DNA of 64,000 nucleotides from Muscardinus avellanarius (GCA_963383645.1 OY726559.1:114180777-114244776); one strand, 5' to 3'. Positions 34,801 through 60,596 are shown, numbered from the stretch's first letter. Numbers and translations: made by a program. Notes: generated by a model not told the origin, from the sequence alone.

Positions 34801-36660
34801 CCAGGGGCATTTTCCACCTCCGAGCTATACCCCCAGCCTTATTTTTTATTCTTAATTTTTTTGACACAGGGTCTCGCTGAGTTGCAAAGGCCTCTTGAAG
34901 GAGCTGAGGCTGTCCACAAACCCATATCCTACTGTCTCAGTCTCCCAAACGCTGAGATTACAAGTGTGTGCCACCACCACACAGGGCCCCGGTTTTATTT
35001 TTTAGTTTGAAAGAGAATCTTGCTAGGCGTGGTGGTGTGGCGTATGTTTGTAATCCCAGTACTTGGAAGGCTAAAACAGGAGGATCCGGGTTTGAGGCAG
35101 CCTCAGCTACTCAGTAAGGACCTCTGTAAATTAGTGAAACCCTGATTGAAAATAAAGAATAAAAAAGACAGCCGGGGGAGAATGCCCCTGGGTTCAGTCC
35201 CCAGTACCACGAAGAGAGAGAGAGAGAGAGGAGAGAGGAGAGAGGAGAGAGGAGAGAGGAGGAGAGGGCACGCGCAAGAGAGCAAGAGAGCGAGCCAGGT
35301 GTGGTGGTGCACACTTATAATCCCAGCATTCGGGAGGCTGAGAGCTGAGGATTACGGTTCACGGATGGCCTCAGCTACTTAGTGAGACCCTCTGCAACTC
35401 AGTGAGATCTTGTTTCAAAATAAAGAATATGCTGGTTGTGGGGGCGCACGCGTGTAATCCCTGCGCTTGGGAGGCTGAGACAGGAGGATCGCACAGGTTC
35501 GAAGCCAGCCTCAGCTACTTAGTGAGGCTCTCAGCAACTTAGTGGGACCCTGTTTCCAAATAGTATAAAATAGGTCTGGGAGTGTAGCCCGGAGGTAGAA
35601 AGCCTCTGGGTTCCACCCTCAGTACCACAAGATAAATAAATAAATAAATATAAAAATAGAAATAGAGCTGGGGGGGGTAGCTCAGAAATTGAATGCCCCT
35701 GGGTTCTATCCCCAGACCTACACAAAAAAAAAGAAAAAAGAAAAAAGAGAAAAGAAAAGAAGAAAGAAAGAAAGAAAGAAAAAAAGAAAGAAAGAAAGAG
35801 GTCACAGGGTCTCACTAAGTTTTGGAATCCCTCACAAGTAGCTGAGGCTGGCTTTGAACCTGTGATCCTCCTGTCTCAGCCTCTCAAGTATTGGGATCAC
35901 AGGTGTGTGCCACCACGCCTGGTTTATTCAGTGTCTTTCTACCACACTCAGTGGGTGAAACCCAAATTCCTTTGACGAGTCACAGAGCCAGGTGACTGGG
36001 CTCACTCCCGGGGAGTGACCTCGGCCCTTCTGCCCACTGGGTTGGCGCTGGTCACCGATTGCTCTTCCTGGAGCAGCCGCACTGGTCTTTGACCTCCAAC
36101 CCCCAGCCTGGCGAGGCCTCCCCGCGCCTCACGTGGCCGCCCCACCCAGCATACAGGTTTGTGGCCAACCTGCCGGGTGCCACCCACTAGTTATTTCTGC
36201 CTCCTCTCCGGCTAGCACAACTTGGGTTTTGTTCAAAGGCAACAGCCTGGTCCTGCCCCGGCCCCTGCCCTGCGGGGAAGTCTGGGTCTGCCTAGACCAG
36301 CCCTGGCACAGCAGGACGCTGAAAGGCACTCTTTCTGGGGAAGGCCGAGACTCCCGAGACTCCGGCTGAGAATAACAGCTGTGCCCAGTTCTAAAGAGAG
36401 TCCATGGATCGCGGTTCGCGGCCAGCCTTAGCTACTGAGGGAGGCCCTCTGCAACTCAGTAGATGCTGTTTCAAAATAAAGGCTAAAAACAGGGCTCGGG
36501 GTGGAGCTCAGGGTAAATCACCTTTGGGTTCAATCTCCAGTATAAAAAAAAAAAAACTGTTTCTTTTCTTTTTTTCTTTCTTCTTTCTTTCTTTCTTTCT
36601 TTTGCGGTACTAGGGATAGAAACCAAGGGCATTGTACCTCTGACCTACACCACCAGCCCT

Positions 36661-36704
<44 letters not shown>

Positions 36705-39700
36705 TTTGGTACTGAAGATGTTGGACAACCCAGGGGCATTCTACATCTAAGATACACCTCCAACCCTATGTTTTCTTCTTCTTTCTTTCTTTCTTTGTAT
36801 TGGATGTGGAACCCAGGGGCTTTTCTACCTCCAGGCTACACTCCCAGACCTATATTTTATACTTTATTAGGAAACAGGGTCTCACTAAGTTGCTGAAAGC
36901 CTCACTGAGTAGCTGAGGCTGGCTTCGAACATGTGCGATCCTCTTGTCTCAGCCTCCCGAGCGCGGGGATTACAAGTGTGCGCCACCACGCCCGGCTGCT
37001 ATTCTTTATTTTGAAACAGGGTCTCACTCAGTTGCAGAGGGCTGGCCTCAAACCCGGCTCCTCCTGTCTCAGCCTCCCAAGTACTGGGATGACAGGTGTG
37101 TGCCACCATGCCCAGCCCAAAGGAACAAATTAAGAAGAAACAAAAGAGCCTCCATAGAGACCGTGATGGGGCCCTGAGACAGCTGAGGGGGTGGGAGGGA
37201 GCCCCCAGCCCCTCCCCACACACAGTGGAACCGCACAGCTTGGGTGAGTTAAGACTTTGGTTCCTTTCTCTAATTCTTCTAAATCTCCTTTTGATGCCAG
37301 AAGGGGAGGAAGTGGAAAAAAGTAAGGGAGCAGAAAGCCCTTCACCCTGTCCCTGCAGGCTCCTGAGGCGCCAGCTGCTCCGAAAAGGATGTGAACTCAG
37401 AGCCCCAATGAAGAGGAGGTTACTCAGCTTAGCCCAAAACGAAGCCGTAATGACCAAAGCGGCCTCAGCCTGCTGTGATTTCAGGAAAATAACAGCAAGC
37501 TGAGACTGTGAGGGAACGATCAGCAACAGGGGAACATGGCGGGCACTAGTGGTGAGTGACTGTAAGCCCCGCGCTCGGGAGGCGGAGACAGGAGGATCGC
37601 GCGGGGTTCCAAGCCAGCCTCAGCCACTTAGGGAGACCTCAGATACTTAGACCCTGTTTCCAAATAAAATATAAAATAGGTCTGGGAGTGTAGCCCGGAG
37701 ATAGAAAAGCCCCTGGGTTCCACCCCCAGGACCACAAAAAAAAAAAAAAAAAAAAAAAGTTTTGTTCTGTGGTCTTGGCCCTTTGGCTGATGACGAGCGC
37801 TGTTCCTTCAGTAGGTGGGCGAAGCCGCTCACCCCGCTCCCCCGGCCTCCTGGCCGGGGCGGGTTCCAGGAAGTGTGCGCTGCTGTACTGACCAGAGAGG
37901 AAGGAGAAGTCGGCTGGGGAGATTATAGGGAAGTTTCCCTTGTTCCTGAAAAGGGATATTAGAAAGGGCTGTCCCTAGCCGGGCGTGGTGGCGCACGCTT
38001 GTAATCCCAGCATTCGGGAGGCTGAGACAGGAGGACTGCAGTTCGCGGCCAGCCTCAGCAGTTTAGTGAGGCCTCTGCAACTCAGTGAGACCCGGTTTCA
38101 AAATGAAGAATAAAAAATAGGGCTGGGGGTGCAGCTCAGAGGAACGCAGCTGTGCTCAGTCCCCAGTACCGCAAAAAGTTAATTAATTAATTAATTAAAG
38201 AATAAATAAAAAAGAAAGGGCTGTTTCTTCCTCTCTTTTTCTGGTCTTTGACATTTTAATGTGATCATTTGATGCCTGGAGTTGCTTTAGCCGTTTCACC
38301 CAAAGGGGAGCAACTGATGGGGCAGACATGATGGAAGAAAAGATAAAAGGAAGGAGCCTGGGCTGGGTATTTTTCTTTCTCTTCCTTTTTTTTTTTTTTT
38401 TTTTTTTTCGTCCTGGGGATTGAACCCATTCTACCTCAGAGCTACACCACCAGCCCTATTTTATTTTTTATTTTGAAAGAGGGTCTCATGAAGTTGCCGA
38501 GGGTCTTGTTAAGTTGCTGAGTCCGGCCTCATTGGCCCTGCGGTCCTCCTGCCTCAGCCTCCCAAGTACTGGGATTCCAGGGGGGCACCACCACGCCCAG
38601 TTTATTTATTTTATTTTTTTGCAATACTAATGACTGAATTGAGGTTCTCACACATGCTAGGCAAGTGCTCTACCCCTGAGCCACCTCCAGCCCCAGCAAT
38701 GCTCTGGCTTATTTATTGTTCATTATTTGGGGGGAGGGTACTGGGGATGGAACCAGGGGCATTCTACGCCGGAGCTACACCCCAGGCCCATTATTTATTT
38801 ATTTATTTTTGGCAGTACTGGGGATGGAACCAGGGGCATTCTCCTCTGAGCTACACCCCCTATTTTTTCTTTCTTTCTTTCTTTCTTTCTTTCTTTCCTT
38901 CTTTCTTTCTCTTTCTTTTGGTGGTACTGGGGATGAAACCCTTCTACCTCCAGGCTACACTCCCAGACCTATTTTATATTTTATTTGGAAACAGGGGTCT
39001 TTTAAGCCAGCGAGGCTCTATCCACCTCCCAAGCGCAGGGATTACAAACGTGCACCACCACGCCCGGCTTATTCTTTATTTTTTGAAACAGGGTCTCACT
39101 GAGTTGCAAAGGGCCTCACTAAGTAGCTGAGGCTGTCCACAAGCCACAATCCTCCTGTCTCAGCCCCCCAAATGCTGGGATTACAAGCGTGCGCCATCAC
39201 GCCCAGCTCCCAGCCCTATTTTTTATTGTTTATTTTGAAAGAGGGTCTCACTGAGTTCACTAAGTTCTCGAACCGTGATCCTCCTGTCTTAGCCTCCGGA
39301 ATGCTGAGATTACAAACCTGCACCACCGCGCCCAGTTTATGGTTCATTATTGTCTAACTCTCTCCACTTGAACATAAACTCCAGAAAAGCCAGCTGCCTG
39401 TCAGCCTTGCCCTCTGCTGCGACCTCCTAGGTGCTGAGCGCCCAGTGCATGCACAAAGGCCCTGAGTCCCTCAAGAGCAGCAGGGATTGAGTCAGAGGTC
39501 AGGAGAGGAGTCGAAGGTCGTGAAGGGGGATGGAGATGGAAATGGGGGGCTCCTCAGGTTGGGGAGACTGGTGGAGGGCAAGTCCTCTTGGGTTGGGTCC
39601 TCCCCACCCCTAGAGTCCCAGAGGAGGGTGAAACCCCCAGGGTGCTTGGGTGTAGAAGGACAAAGCTCTGCCTCCTGGAATAGCCCCTGTACTAACCCAC

Positions 39701-39978
39701 TAGGCTGTACAACGCTGCCATTTTCTGCTCTTCCCAGATGTTCATAGGGTTCACCAGGAGCTGAAAGAGACCTAGGGCGTGGGGTTGAGCCCAGAGCCAA
39801 TGGGTGGGCTACAGCCCGCTCCGGCCCCTGCCTTCCCGACCTCCGCACACTCACCTATGGCCAGGAGCCCCCCGGTGCCGGCCCCCAGCAGGAAGGCGGT
39901 GACGGGGAACTCACCGGGCTTGCGCTTCAGGAACCGGTCCCAGGAGACCGGCAGCCCCCAGCTCAGGAGCTTCTGCAT
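18630..39978 (-). CDS. DCST1: DC-STAMP domain-containing protein 1 (15 coding exons)
   Basis: Multi-pass membrane protein with a DC-STAMP domain. The family (fly sneaky, worm spe-42/spe-49, mammalian DCST1/DCST2) is needed on sperm for egg fusion, and human DCST1 has also been reported as a ubiquitin ligase acting on STAT2. Exons 5' to 3': 39978-39855, 39771-39697, 31131-31003, 30216-30077, 27925-27721, 27633-27490, 26618-26497, 25886-25729, 22292-22193, 22120-22025, 21939-21813, 21289-21173, 20441-20299, 20215-20102, 18881-18630. These join in frame to 681 residues. Hydrophobic segments include residues about 24-46 and stretches such as [29 protein letters not shown] and [15 protein letters not shown]. 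The C-terminus has eight cysteines, C-x2-C-x10-C-x4-C-x4-C-x2-C-x7-C-x2-C (621-659), a RING-like finger. I used the first ATG in the most 5' recognisable exon. Human DCST1 is about 25 residues longer, so an upstream coding exon may be missing. Confidence 0.92.
19138..19993. mobile_element. SINEs and (AAT)n in DCST1 last intron
   Basis: Two inverted copies (19138-19362 and 19376-19597), then a plus-strand copy (19768-19955) with the short form of the B1 part (CTCACTGGCTTAAGAGACC). The last ends in an (AAT)n tail at 19957-19993. Confidence 0.85.
20753..21100 (-). mobile_element. Two inverted SINEs in DCST1 intron 12
   Basis: One near-complete copy at 20753-20965 and one diverged B1-like monomer at about 20966-21100, separated by an ATT-rich linker. 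Confidence 0.75.
21411..21635 (-). mobile_element. (CT)n tract plus inverted SINE
   Basis: A 35-base pure CT run (21411-21445) replaces the usual poly-T end of an inverted B1-dID SINE (21446-21635) in DCST1 intron 11. Confidence 0.85.
22355..25640. mobile_element. Repeat-rich DCST1 intron 8
   Basis: Plus-strand SINEs at about 22360-22550, 23731-23930, 24955-25085, 25090-25235, 25237-25400 and 25425-25640; minus-strand copies at about 22662-22740, 22755-22815, 22850-22920, 22960-23162, 23985-24140 and 24215-24495. Simple repeats: (TTA)n 22624-22661 and (GT)n 24173-24212. The stretches 23165-23730 and 24500-24950 are not SINE. The first carries an A/T-rich block that might be an old LTR or LINE remnant, but I cannot name it. 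Confidence 0.7.
25990..26340 (-). mobile_element. (TTTA)n and inverted SINEs in DCST1 intron 7
   Basis: A 60-base TTTA/TTTG array (25994-26052) leads into two ID-like segments and one B1 head ending in CCACGCCCAGCC at 26338. Confidence 0.8.
26723..27187 (-). mobile_element. (GT)n and three inverted SINE segments
   Basis: A (GT)n array of about 48 bases (26723-26771) precedes an ID-like segment, a full copy ending near 27054 and a B1-only monomer ending near 27187, in DCST1 intron 6. Confidence 0.8.
27926..28486. other. DCST1: DCST1 intron 4, unique part
   Basis: About 560 bases next to exon 5 with no SINE and no simple repeat until an AAATA run at 28462-28490. I see no further exon or regulatory motif that stands out. 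Confidence 0.5.
28487..29965 (+). mobile_element. Run of plus-strand SINEs
   Basis: Seven or more head-to-tail plus-strand copies with heads near 28492, 28632, 28861, 29022, 29414 and 29650, and ID-like-only segments near 29335 and 29885. Copies alternate between subtypes: that at 29022-29205 has the short B1 form, while 28632, 28861, 29414 and 29650 have the CACAGGTTCGAAGCC form. A poly-A of more than 30 bases (29203-29234) separates two of them. Confidence 0.8.
30430..30940 (-). mobile_element. (AC)n and two inverted SINEs in DCST1 intron 3
   Basis: A (AC)n array (30430-30476) is followed by an ID-like segment (30538-30600), a full inverted copy (30605-30810) and a B1-like monomer (30815-30940). 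Confidence 0.8.
31332..31433 (+). repeat. Triplicated 34-bp SINE-head repeat
   Basis: Three tandem copies of a 34-base unit start with GACGGCCAGGTGTG at 31332, 31366 and 31400. The unit is a diverged B1 head (GGCCAGGTGTGGTG...CTATAATCC), and the third copy runs on into the rest of the SINE. Confidence 0.9.
31434..32995. mobile_element. SINE cluster, DCST1 intron 2 (left part)
   Basis: Plus-strand copies at about 31434-31510 (rest of the triplicated head), 31515-31710, 32292-32440, 32452-32595, 32596-32800 and 32930-32995 (truncated), with ID-like segments at 31757-31810 and 32840-32900. Minus-strand copies lie at 31868-31930, 31955-32130 (short B1 form) and 32131-32275. TAAA/TTTA arrays lie at 31708-31750, 31818-31863 and 32792-32815. 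Confidence 0.75.
32996..33635. other. Unique segment in DCST1 intron 2
   Basis: About 640 bases without SINEs inside the 8.6-kb intron 2. The open frame on the minus strand (33237-33431) has no recognisable domain. No coding exon is evident and no motif stands out. Confidence 0.5.
33636..35930. mobile_element. SINE cluster, DCST1 intron 2 (middle)
   Basis: Inverted copies at about 33660-33847, 33862-34061 (short B1 form) and 34070-34170; plus-strand heads near 34268, 35022, 35292 and 35425; inverted copies at 34780-34990 and 35805-35928. A (GA)n/GAGAG purine tract lies at 35211-35290 and AAAG-rich DNA at 35725-35800. Most copies are tail-adjacent to simple repeats. Confidence 0.7.
35931..36405. 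other. Unique segment in DCST1 intron 2
   Basis: About 475 bases of non-repeat, moderately GC-rich DNA between SINE clusters. I find no exon with both splice sites and no recognisable product. Confidence 0.45.
36406..37120. mobile_element. SINEs with TTTA and TTTC arrays
   Basis: A headless plus-strand copy (36406-36550), a CTTT-rich stretch (36560-36602), inverted ID-like segments (36605-36660 and 36705-36770), a (TTTA)n array (36662-36708), and inverted copies at 36800-36995 and 37000-37118. Confidence 0.7.
37121..37535. other. Unique segment in DCST1 intron 2
   Basis: About 415 bases of non-SINE DNA. Open frames on both strands lack recognisable domains and splice context. Nothing further can be supported. 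Confidence 0.45.
37536..39355. mobile_element. SINE cluster, DCST1 intron 2 (right part)
   Basis: Plus-strand copies at 37540-37758 and 37977-38180; inverted copies at 38395-38600, 38740-38795, 38812-38865, 38918-39070, 39072-39215 and 39215-39340. A full-length ID-type element is at about 38615-38697. A CTTT array lies at 38868-38918. The stretches 37760-37970 and 38215-38380 are non-SINE. Confidence 0.7.
38615..38697 (-). mobile_element. Undeleted ID element
   Basis: Unlike the other ID-like halves here, this one keeps the middle section: plus-strand CACACATGCTAGGCAAGTGCTCTACCCCTGAGC, the inverse of the classic rodent ID body. It is not fused to a B1 head. Confidence 0.75.
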
Positions 39979-56348
<16,370 letters not shown>

Positions 56349-56471
56349 CCAGTGGGTGTTCCCAAGAACCTGGAGCCCCACAGACCACTCCAGAAACCTG
56401 CTGTCCCCAAAGCAGCCCCTTCTGCAGCCTCAGCGTCTCAGGTCCTCTCTCACCCCCCCCATTACTCCCCA

Positions 56472-56477
56472 AATAAA
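56472..56477 (+). terminator. DCST2: DCST2 poly(A) signal
   Basis: AATAAA lies 124 bases past the DCST2 stop codon, so the transcript should end near 56490-56510. ZBTB7B comes in from the opposite strand and ends nearby. Confidence 0.8.
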
Positions 56478-56509
56478 CGAACCAAAAGTGGACACAGGTG
56501 TGAATCTTA

Positions 56510-58072
56510 AATTATTATTATTTCTTCCTGTCGCTTACACCCGAGGTGGGGGGACGGGGTGGGGGAAGGGAACAGGAGAGGGGGGGAGTGCCTCCCCCCC
56601 TAAGGCACTGACTAGGAAGCCGAAAGTGGGGAGAGGGGAGGCCATACTGTCCCCACTTTCTGAGGCTAGGCCCCAGGTCTCCCCGACCATGGACTTCCCA
56701 TCACCTGAAATGCTAAGATGAGGCCCAGGGCACCCCACCTCCCCTCCCACCCCAATATATTACATCATCACTTTTTAAATAGATACAGGGACTGGTCCCA
56801 CTACCCCTCCCTGTACCCCCTCCCCACTGATGGGGGTACCTGGGCAGCTGTGCAAACGGGCATCGGGGTGCATGGGAGGGGGGGCCTAAGGAGGGAGAGC
56901 ACCGGGCCCTTGAACCTGCCCCTTCTGAGGAGGGGAGGGCACCAGGCCAAGGAGGGGCAAGTGCAAGGCGGAGCCCAGGCCGAGGGGTCCAGCACCCAGC
57001 GAGGAGGGGGCGGCGGGCCGACCCCCACCGCAGCAGATTTGGGTAGTTACCAATCTGAACCTAGATTTCAACGGGGCCAACAGAAGAGGCTATGTACAGA
57101 ACGGGGGTGGGGAGATTCCGTCCGAAAGGCGGCGGAGGGGCGCCGGGCGGCCTGGAGCGGACACCGCTCGGCCGCGCCCCGCCGCCAGGGGGCGCCCGCC
57201 GCCCCGCCCCCCGCCCGGCGCCCCGCCAGCCCGGGGGCGGCGTGAGTCAGGGGCGGCCGCGGTGGCGGCTCCGGCTCGCACCTGGGCGGGGAGGAGGTGG
57301 GGAGGAGGAGAGGGCAGGCCGCCGCCCGGCCCGCCCTGCCCTCTGGCCCCCGCGAGGGAGCGGCGGGAACAAGACATTCCCTGCCCGGGGACGCGGGAGG
57401 GGCGGGCGCCGAGGAGCGCGGCTCCCGGCTGGGCGGGCCGCCCGCTGCCCCCGGGGGCGGGCGCGCCGAGCCACCCCGCCCCCTGCGCCGGGACCCCGTG
57501 ACTCAGCGCGGGCGCCGGGCGGGGGGGACTGGATGGCTCCGGCCCGACAGGCCCAGTCCCCGACCTCCAACTTCCACCTGGCGCCCCCACCTCCGCTTCC
57601 TCCGCCGCCCCCTTTGCATAATTCATTGCGGGGGGGAGGGAAAGGGAACAGAAACCAGGAAGGAGGGGTCTCAGAGGGAGAGGCAGCCTTTCACCCCTTT
57701 ACACAGCCAGAACCCCCCAGGGGCATGAGAGAGGGCAAGGCTTTGGTCCCAAGCCCCCCTAGGAACCCGCATAGCCGAAGTGGGACCCCACAAATCAGAA
57801 ATACATTATTGCTTCTGCTCCCTAGGAGCAGCCCGGGACGGGGATCCCACCTTTACAAGAGAGCTGTAAATATATACATATCCTGTGTATCACTCTTTGG
57901 GGGGAGCACCCCAATCTGGGAGCTCGGACCCCAAACCTTCTGGGATTGGAATTGGGATGAGGGGTCTGGGGGGCGGCTGGTGCAGACGCCAGAGGCAGCA
58001 CCAGGCCCCTCCCCAGCTCTGTCCTGCCTGCTCCCGCTGCTTGGCATGGACGGCCCGGCCACGCGTCCCTCT
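56510..58072 (-). other. ZBTB7B: ZBTB7B 3' UTR (approximate)
   Basis: From the ZBTB7B stop down to the DCST2 3' end there is no SINE and no other gene, which fits the long 3' UTR of this gene in other mammals. I found no canonical AATAAA on the minus strand; the best candidates are AATAAT-type sequences near 56514-56523, so the end point is a guess. C-rich and GC-rich tracts are frequent. Confidence 0.55.
57110..57540. promoter_or_regulatory. CpG-dense block inside ZBTB7B 3' UTR
   Basis: About 430 bases of very GC-rich, CpG-dense DNA downstream of the ZBTB7B stop. Perfect AP-1-type sites occur at 57243-57249 (TGAGTCA) and 57499-57505 (TGACTCA). The second, read as TGACTCAGC, also fits the MARE/antioxidant-response pattern. 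An island at a 3' end suggests an orphan promoter or an enhancer, but this is inference. Confidence 0.4.
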
Positions 58073-59978
58073 TTAAGAGGACTCCATGGCACCTTCGGCC
58101 TGGGGCGTGGTGGGCGCCCCCTCCTCCTCGTCGTCATCAGGGGGACCCGGAGTGGACACCGGGGCCCCCGTGGGCGCCGACTGCTCCCAGAACCGAGCCA
58201 GAGAGAGGCGGAAGGTGTCCAGGTGGCCATTAGAGAGGTCGAGGCCCGCGGGGGGCTGGGCTGCGGCGGCGGGGGGCGGGTAGTGGGGCGGCGCGTCGTC
58301 CTTGCGGCGCCGCCGGGTGCGCACCTCCAGGCAGTTCTGGCCCTTGAGGTGGCGCTGCAGGTGGTCCTCCTTGGCGAAGGCCTTGTGGCACAGGTGGCAC
58401 TCGTAGGGTCGGTCCCCCGTGTGCAGGTGCATGTGGTTCTTGAGGTCGTAGCTGTGCAGGAAGCGCGCGGGGCAGTGCGGGCAGGAGTAGGGGCGCTCGC
58501 CCGTGTGTTTTCGCATGTGGATCTTCAGCTTGTCGTTCCTGCGCGGGCAAGGGGGGCTCAGGAGCTGCAGGACGCCCCCCCCTCCGGGCCCTGGCCGCAG
58601 GCCTCGTCCCTGCACGCCCCCCATTACTGCCCCGTCCCCTGGCTCCAGCTTAACTGGGCCCTGCCATCTCCCACTCCTGGGCTCAGCTGAGCCTGCCTGG
58701 GCACCCACCGCATGCCCCGCTGGCTGCCTCCTGGGCTCTCTCCTGGAATCCCAGGAGCCCACATGCAGGCCCTCATCTCTCTGGGACCACCGACCTCCAC
58801 TCTAGACCTCCCAAGCCCCGGTGGGCCTCCCCACCGGACGCTCACCTGGTGAAGCGGACGCCGCAGACCTCACAGGCGAAGGGCTTCTCACCCGTGTGGG
58901 TCCTCATGTGTCGCGGGAGTTTGCCGGCCCCGTGGATTATCTTGTGGCACACGGGGCACTCCTGGGGCATCTGGGAGCGGCGTTTTCGAACCAGCTTGTC
59001 TTGACCATCCAGGCCTGGTGCCAGGGCGTCCTGATGCAGGGAACTTAGGTAGGCCATCAGGTCGGGATCGATGGCATCCTCGTCTGAACCCAGCTCCTCC
59101 GGTGACAGCGGGGGCCCGCCGCCCTGGGCCAGACCATATGCCGGGGGATACACCAGCTCCTCCTCTTCCTCCTCAGCATCATAACCCAGGGGCCCCTCGG
59201 GAGGTGAGGCAGTCCCTGCCGGAGGGCTGTAGCTGTCCCCCGGGGCGCTGCCCACTCTGTTCACAGGTTCCTCCTCCTCATAGGTCAAGGGATGGGTGGG
59301 CACCGCGGGCGCCTCGGGTAACAGGTGGTTTGCCCGGGCTCCCTTGGTTTGCAGGAAAGCTTTGCGGGGCTTGCGGCTGCGGCGGGCCACAGGCCGAGGT
59401 GGCGGCGGCTGCAGGATGGGCAGCTGCGGAGGGCTGTCTTCACCATTGGGAACCCCGGAGGCCGTGGCCGTGGCGGTAGCAAAGGCCTCCAGGTACTGCC
59501 GGGCACGCTCACAGTCGTCCTCATCGGGGCTGGGAGCCTCGAGCCCACTGCCTTGCAGGATCTCCATGCAGGCGGCGATGACGCAGGGGATCTCCAGCAG
59601 CCGGGCAGCCTGGAGCACGGCCGGCATGTTGGCGCTGCTAGTGGTCAGTGTGGCTGTGTAGGCGAACTCAAGCAGGGCACCCAGGGCCTCTGGCCCCACG
59701 AAGTCCAGCTCACACACGCCGGCCCCTGCGCCCCCAGCGGCCGGCCCACCACCCCCAGCCCCCAGGACACCCCCGCCCCCGCCCTCGGTGAAGAGCTTCT
59801 TGAAGTAGTGGCTGCAGGCGGCCAGGACGGCCCTGTGGGTGCGGTACTCCAGGCCCTGTGTCCGGATGGTGAGGTCACACAGGTGGCCCAGCTGCCGCTG
59901 TTCATTGAGGCAGCTCAGGAGCTCGCTGCTGTGGTCCGGGAATGGAATTCCAATCAGGTCGTCCTCCGGGCTCCCCAT
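58073..59978 (-). CDS. ZBTB7B: ZBTB7B / ThPOK transcription factor (2 coding exons)
   Basis: BTB/POZ zinc-finger repressor that commits thymocytes to the CD4 helper lineage (ThPOK) and also controls collagen genes (c-Krox). Exon 59978-58846 starts with [20 protein letters not shown] six bases after an acceptor (CCCTGCAG). Exon 58538-58073 ends in EGAMESS and TAA. The join is in frame (AG|G = Arg), giving 532 residues against about 539 in human. The BTB domain spans about residues 22-144 and mediates dimerisation and co-repressor binding. The middle is acidic and proline-rich. Four zinc fingers: 341-361, 369-389 (split by the intron), 397-417 (all C2H2) and 425-447 (C2HC-type, ending in HLKGQNC), joined by TGEKP/TGERP/TGDRP linkers. 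The intron 58539-58845 is short and unique. Confidence 0.96.
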
Positions 59979-60017
59979 TTTCTCCTGCAGGGTTAAGGAG
60001 AGGGGTATGTTCAGAAC

Positions 60018-60232
60018 GCCCAGTCCAAGTCAGGCATGGTAGCGCATGCTTGTAATCCCAGCATTTGGGAGGCTGAGACAGGAGGATCCCGGTTCGCAGT
60101 CAGCTACTTAGTGAGGCCCTCTGCAACTCAGTGAGACCCTGTTTCCAAATAAAATATAGGGCTGGGGAGTGGAGCTCAGAAGTAGAATGGCCCTGGGTTC
60201 CATCCCCAGTACCACCAAAAAGAAAAAAAAAA
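60018..60232 (+). mobile_element. B1-dID SINE upstream of ZBTB7B coding exon
   Basis: Head CAGGCATGGTAGCGCATGC, a shortened middle, then the ID-like tail (GGGCTGGGGAGTGGAGCTCAG) and A-rich end. It begins about 35 bases beyond the ZBTB7B coding-exon acceptor, on the intron side. Confidence 0.85.
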
Positions 60233-60282
60233 GAGCGCCCAGTCCTGTTAGGGCATCTGGGGACGGTTGGCCAACACTGGCT

Positions 60283-60410
60283 GTCACTTACGGCTTTATG
60301 CTAGACACCCTTCTCAAGTACTCTACACCCATTTTATCTTCTAAGTATGAGTATCAGGAGCCGGGGTCAGAGGTGAAGTAACTTGCCATGTCAAGAGTGG
60401 TGCAGGGTCG
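60283..60410 (-). mobile_element. MIR fragment
   Basis: CTCTACACCCATTTTATCTTC, then GTGAAGTAACTTGCCATGTC and GGTGCAGGGTCGAACCCC follow the antisense of the MIR consensus, weakly conserved. Confidence 0.6.
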
Positions 60411-60478
60411 AACCCCGGCGGCGTCCCCAGCCCCTGGGCCACTCCAGTGCCTTCCAAGGCACTCTCCCAGAGACCCAC

Positions 60479-60596
60479 CTGCTTTGCCTGCCCCCTGCCC
60501 ATCAGGAGATGCTTGGGACCGGGAGGTAGGATGCAGGGCTCCTTCTGATTCCCTGAGGATTGGCTGAAGGATTCTGGCAGCCGTGGTCTCAGGCAT
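60479..60596 (-). other. ZBTB7B: Candidate ZBTB7B 5' UTR exon
   Basis: On the minus strand an acceptor (CCCATTTTCCAG) at 60597 and a donor (AGCAG|GTGGGT) at 60478 bound 118 bases of non-repeat DNA upstream of the coding exon. The exon opens with ATG, but splicing to the coding exon leaves that frame out of phase with ZBTB7B, so it would be untranslated or carry an upstream ORF. Only splice motifs support it. Confidence 0.3.

Noticed and set aside
37775..37960. Possible C/D-box snoRNA (TGATGA and CTGA motifs)
   Set aside because: Box-like hexamers are present, but there is no terminal stem and the spacing is wrong. Chance occurrence is likely.
57092..58690. 532-codon open frame on the plus strand across the ZBTB7B 3' UTR and zinc-finger exon
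   Set aside because: It is antisense to ZBTB7B, rich in Gly/Arg/Pro as expected of GC-rich DNA lacking stop codons, with no domain. Its length equals that of ZBTB7B by chance.
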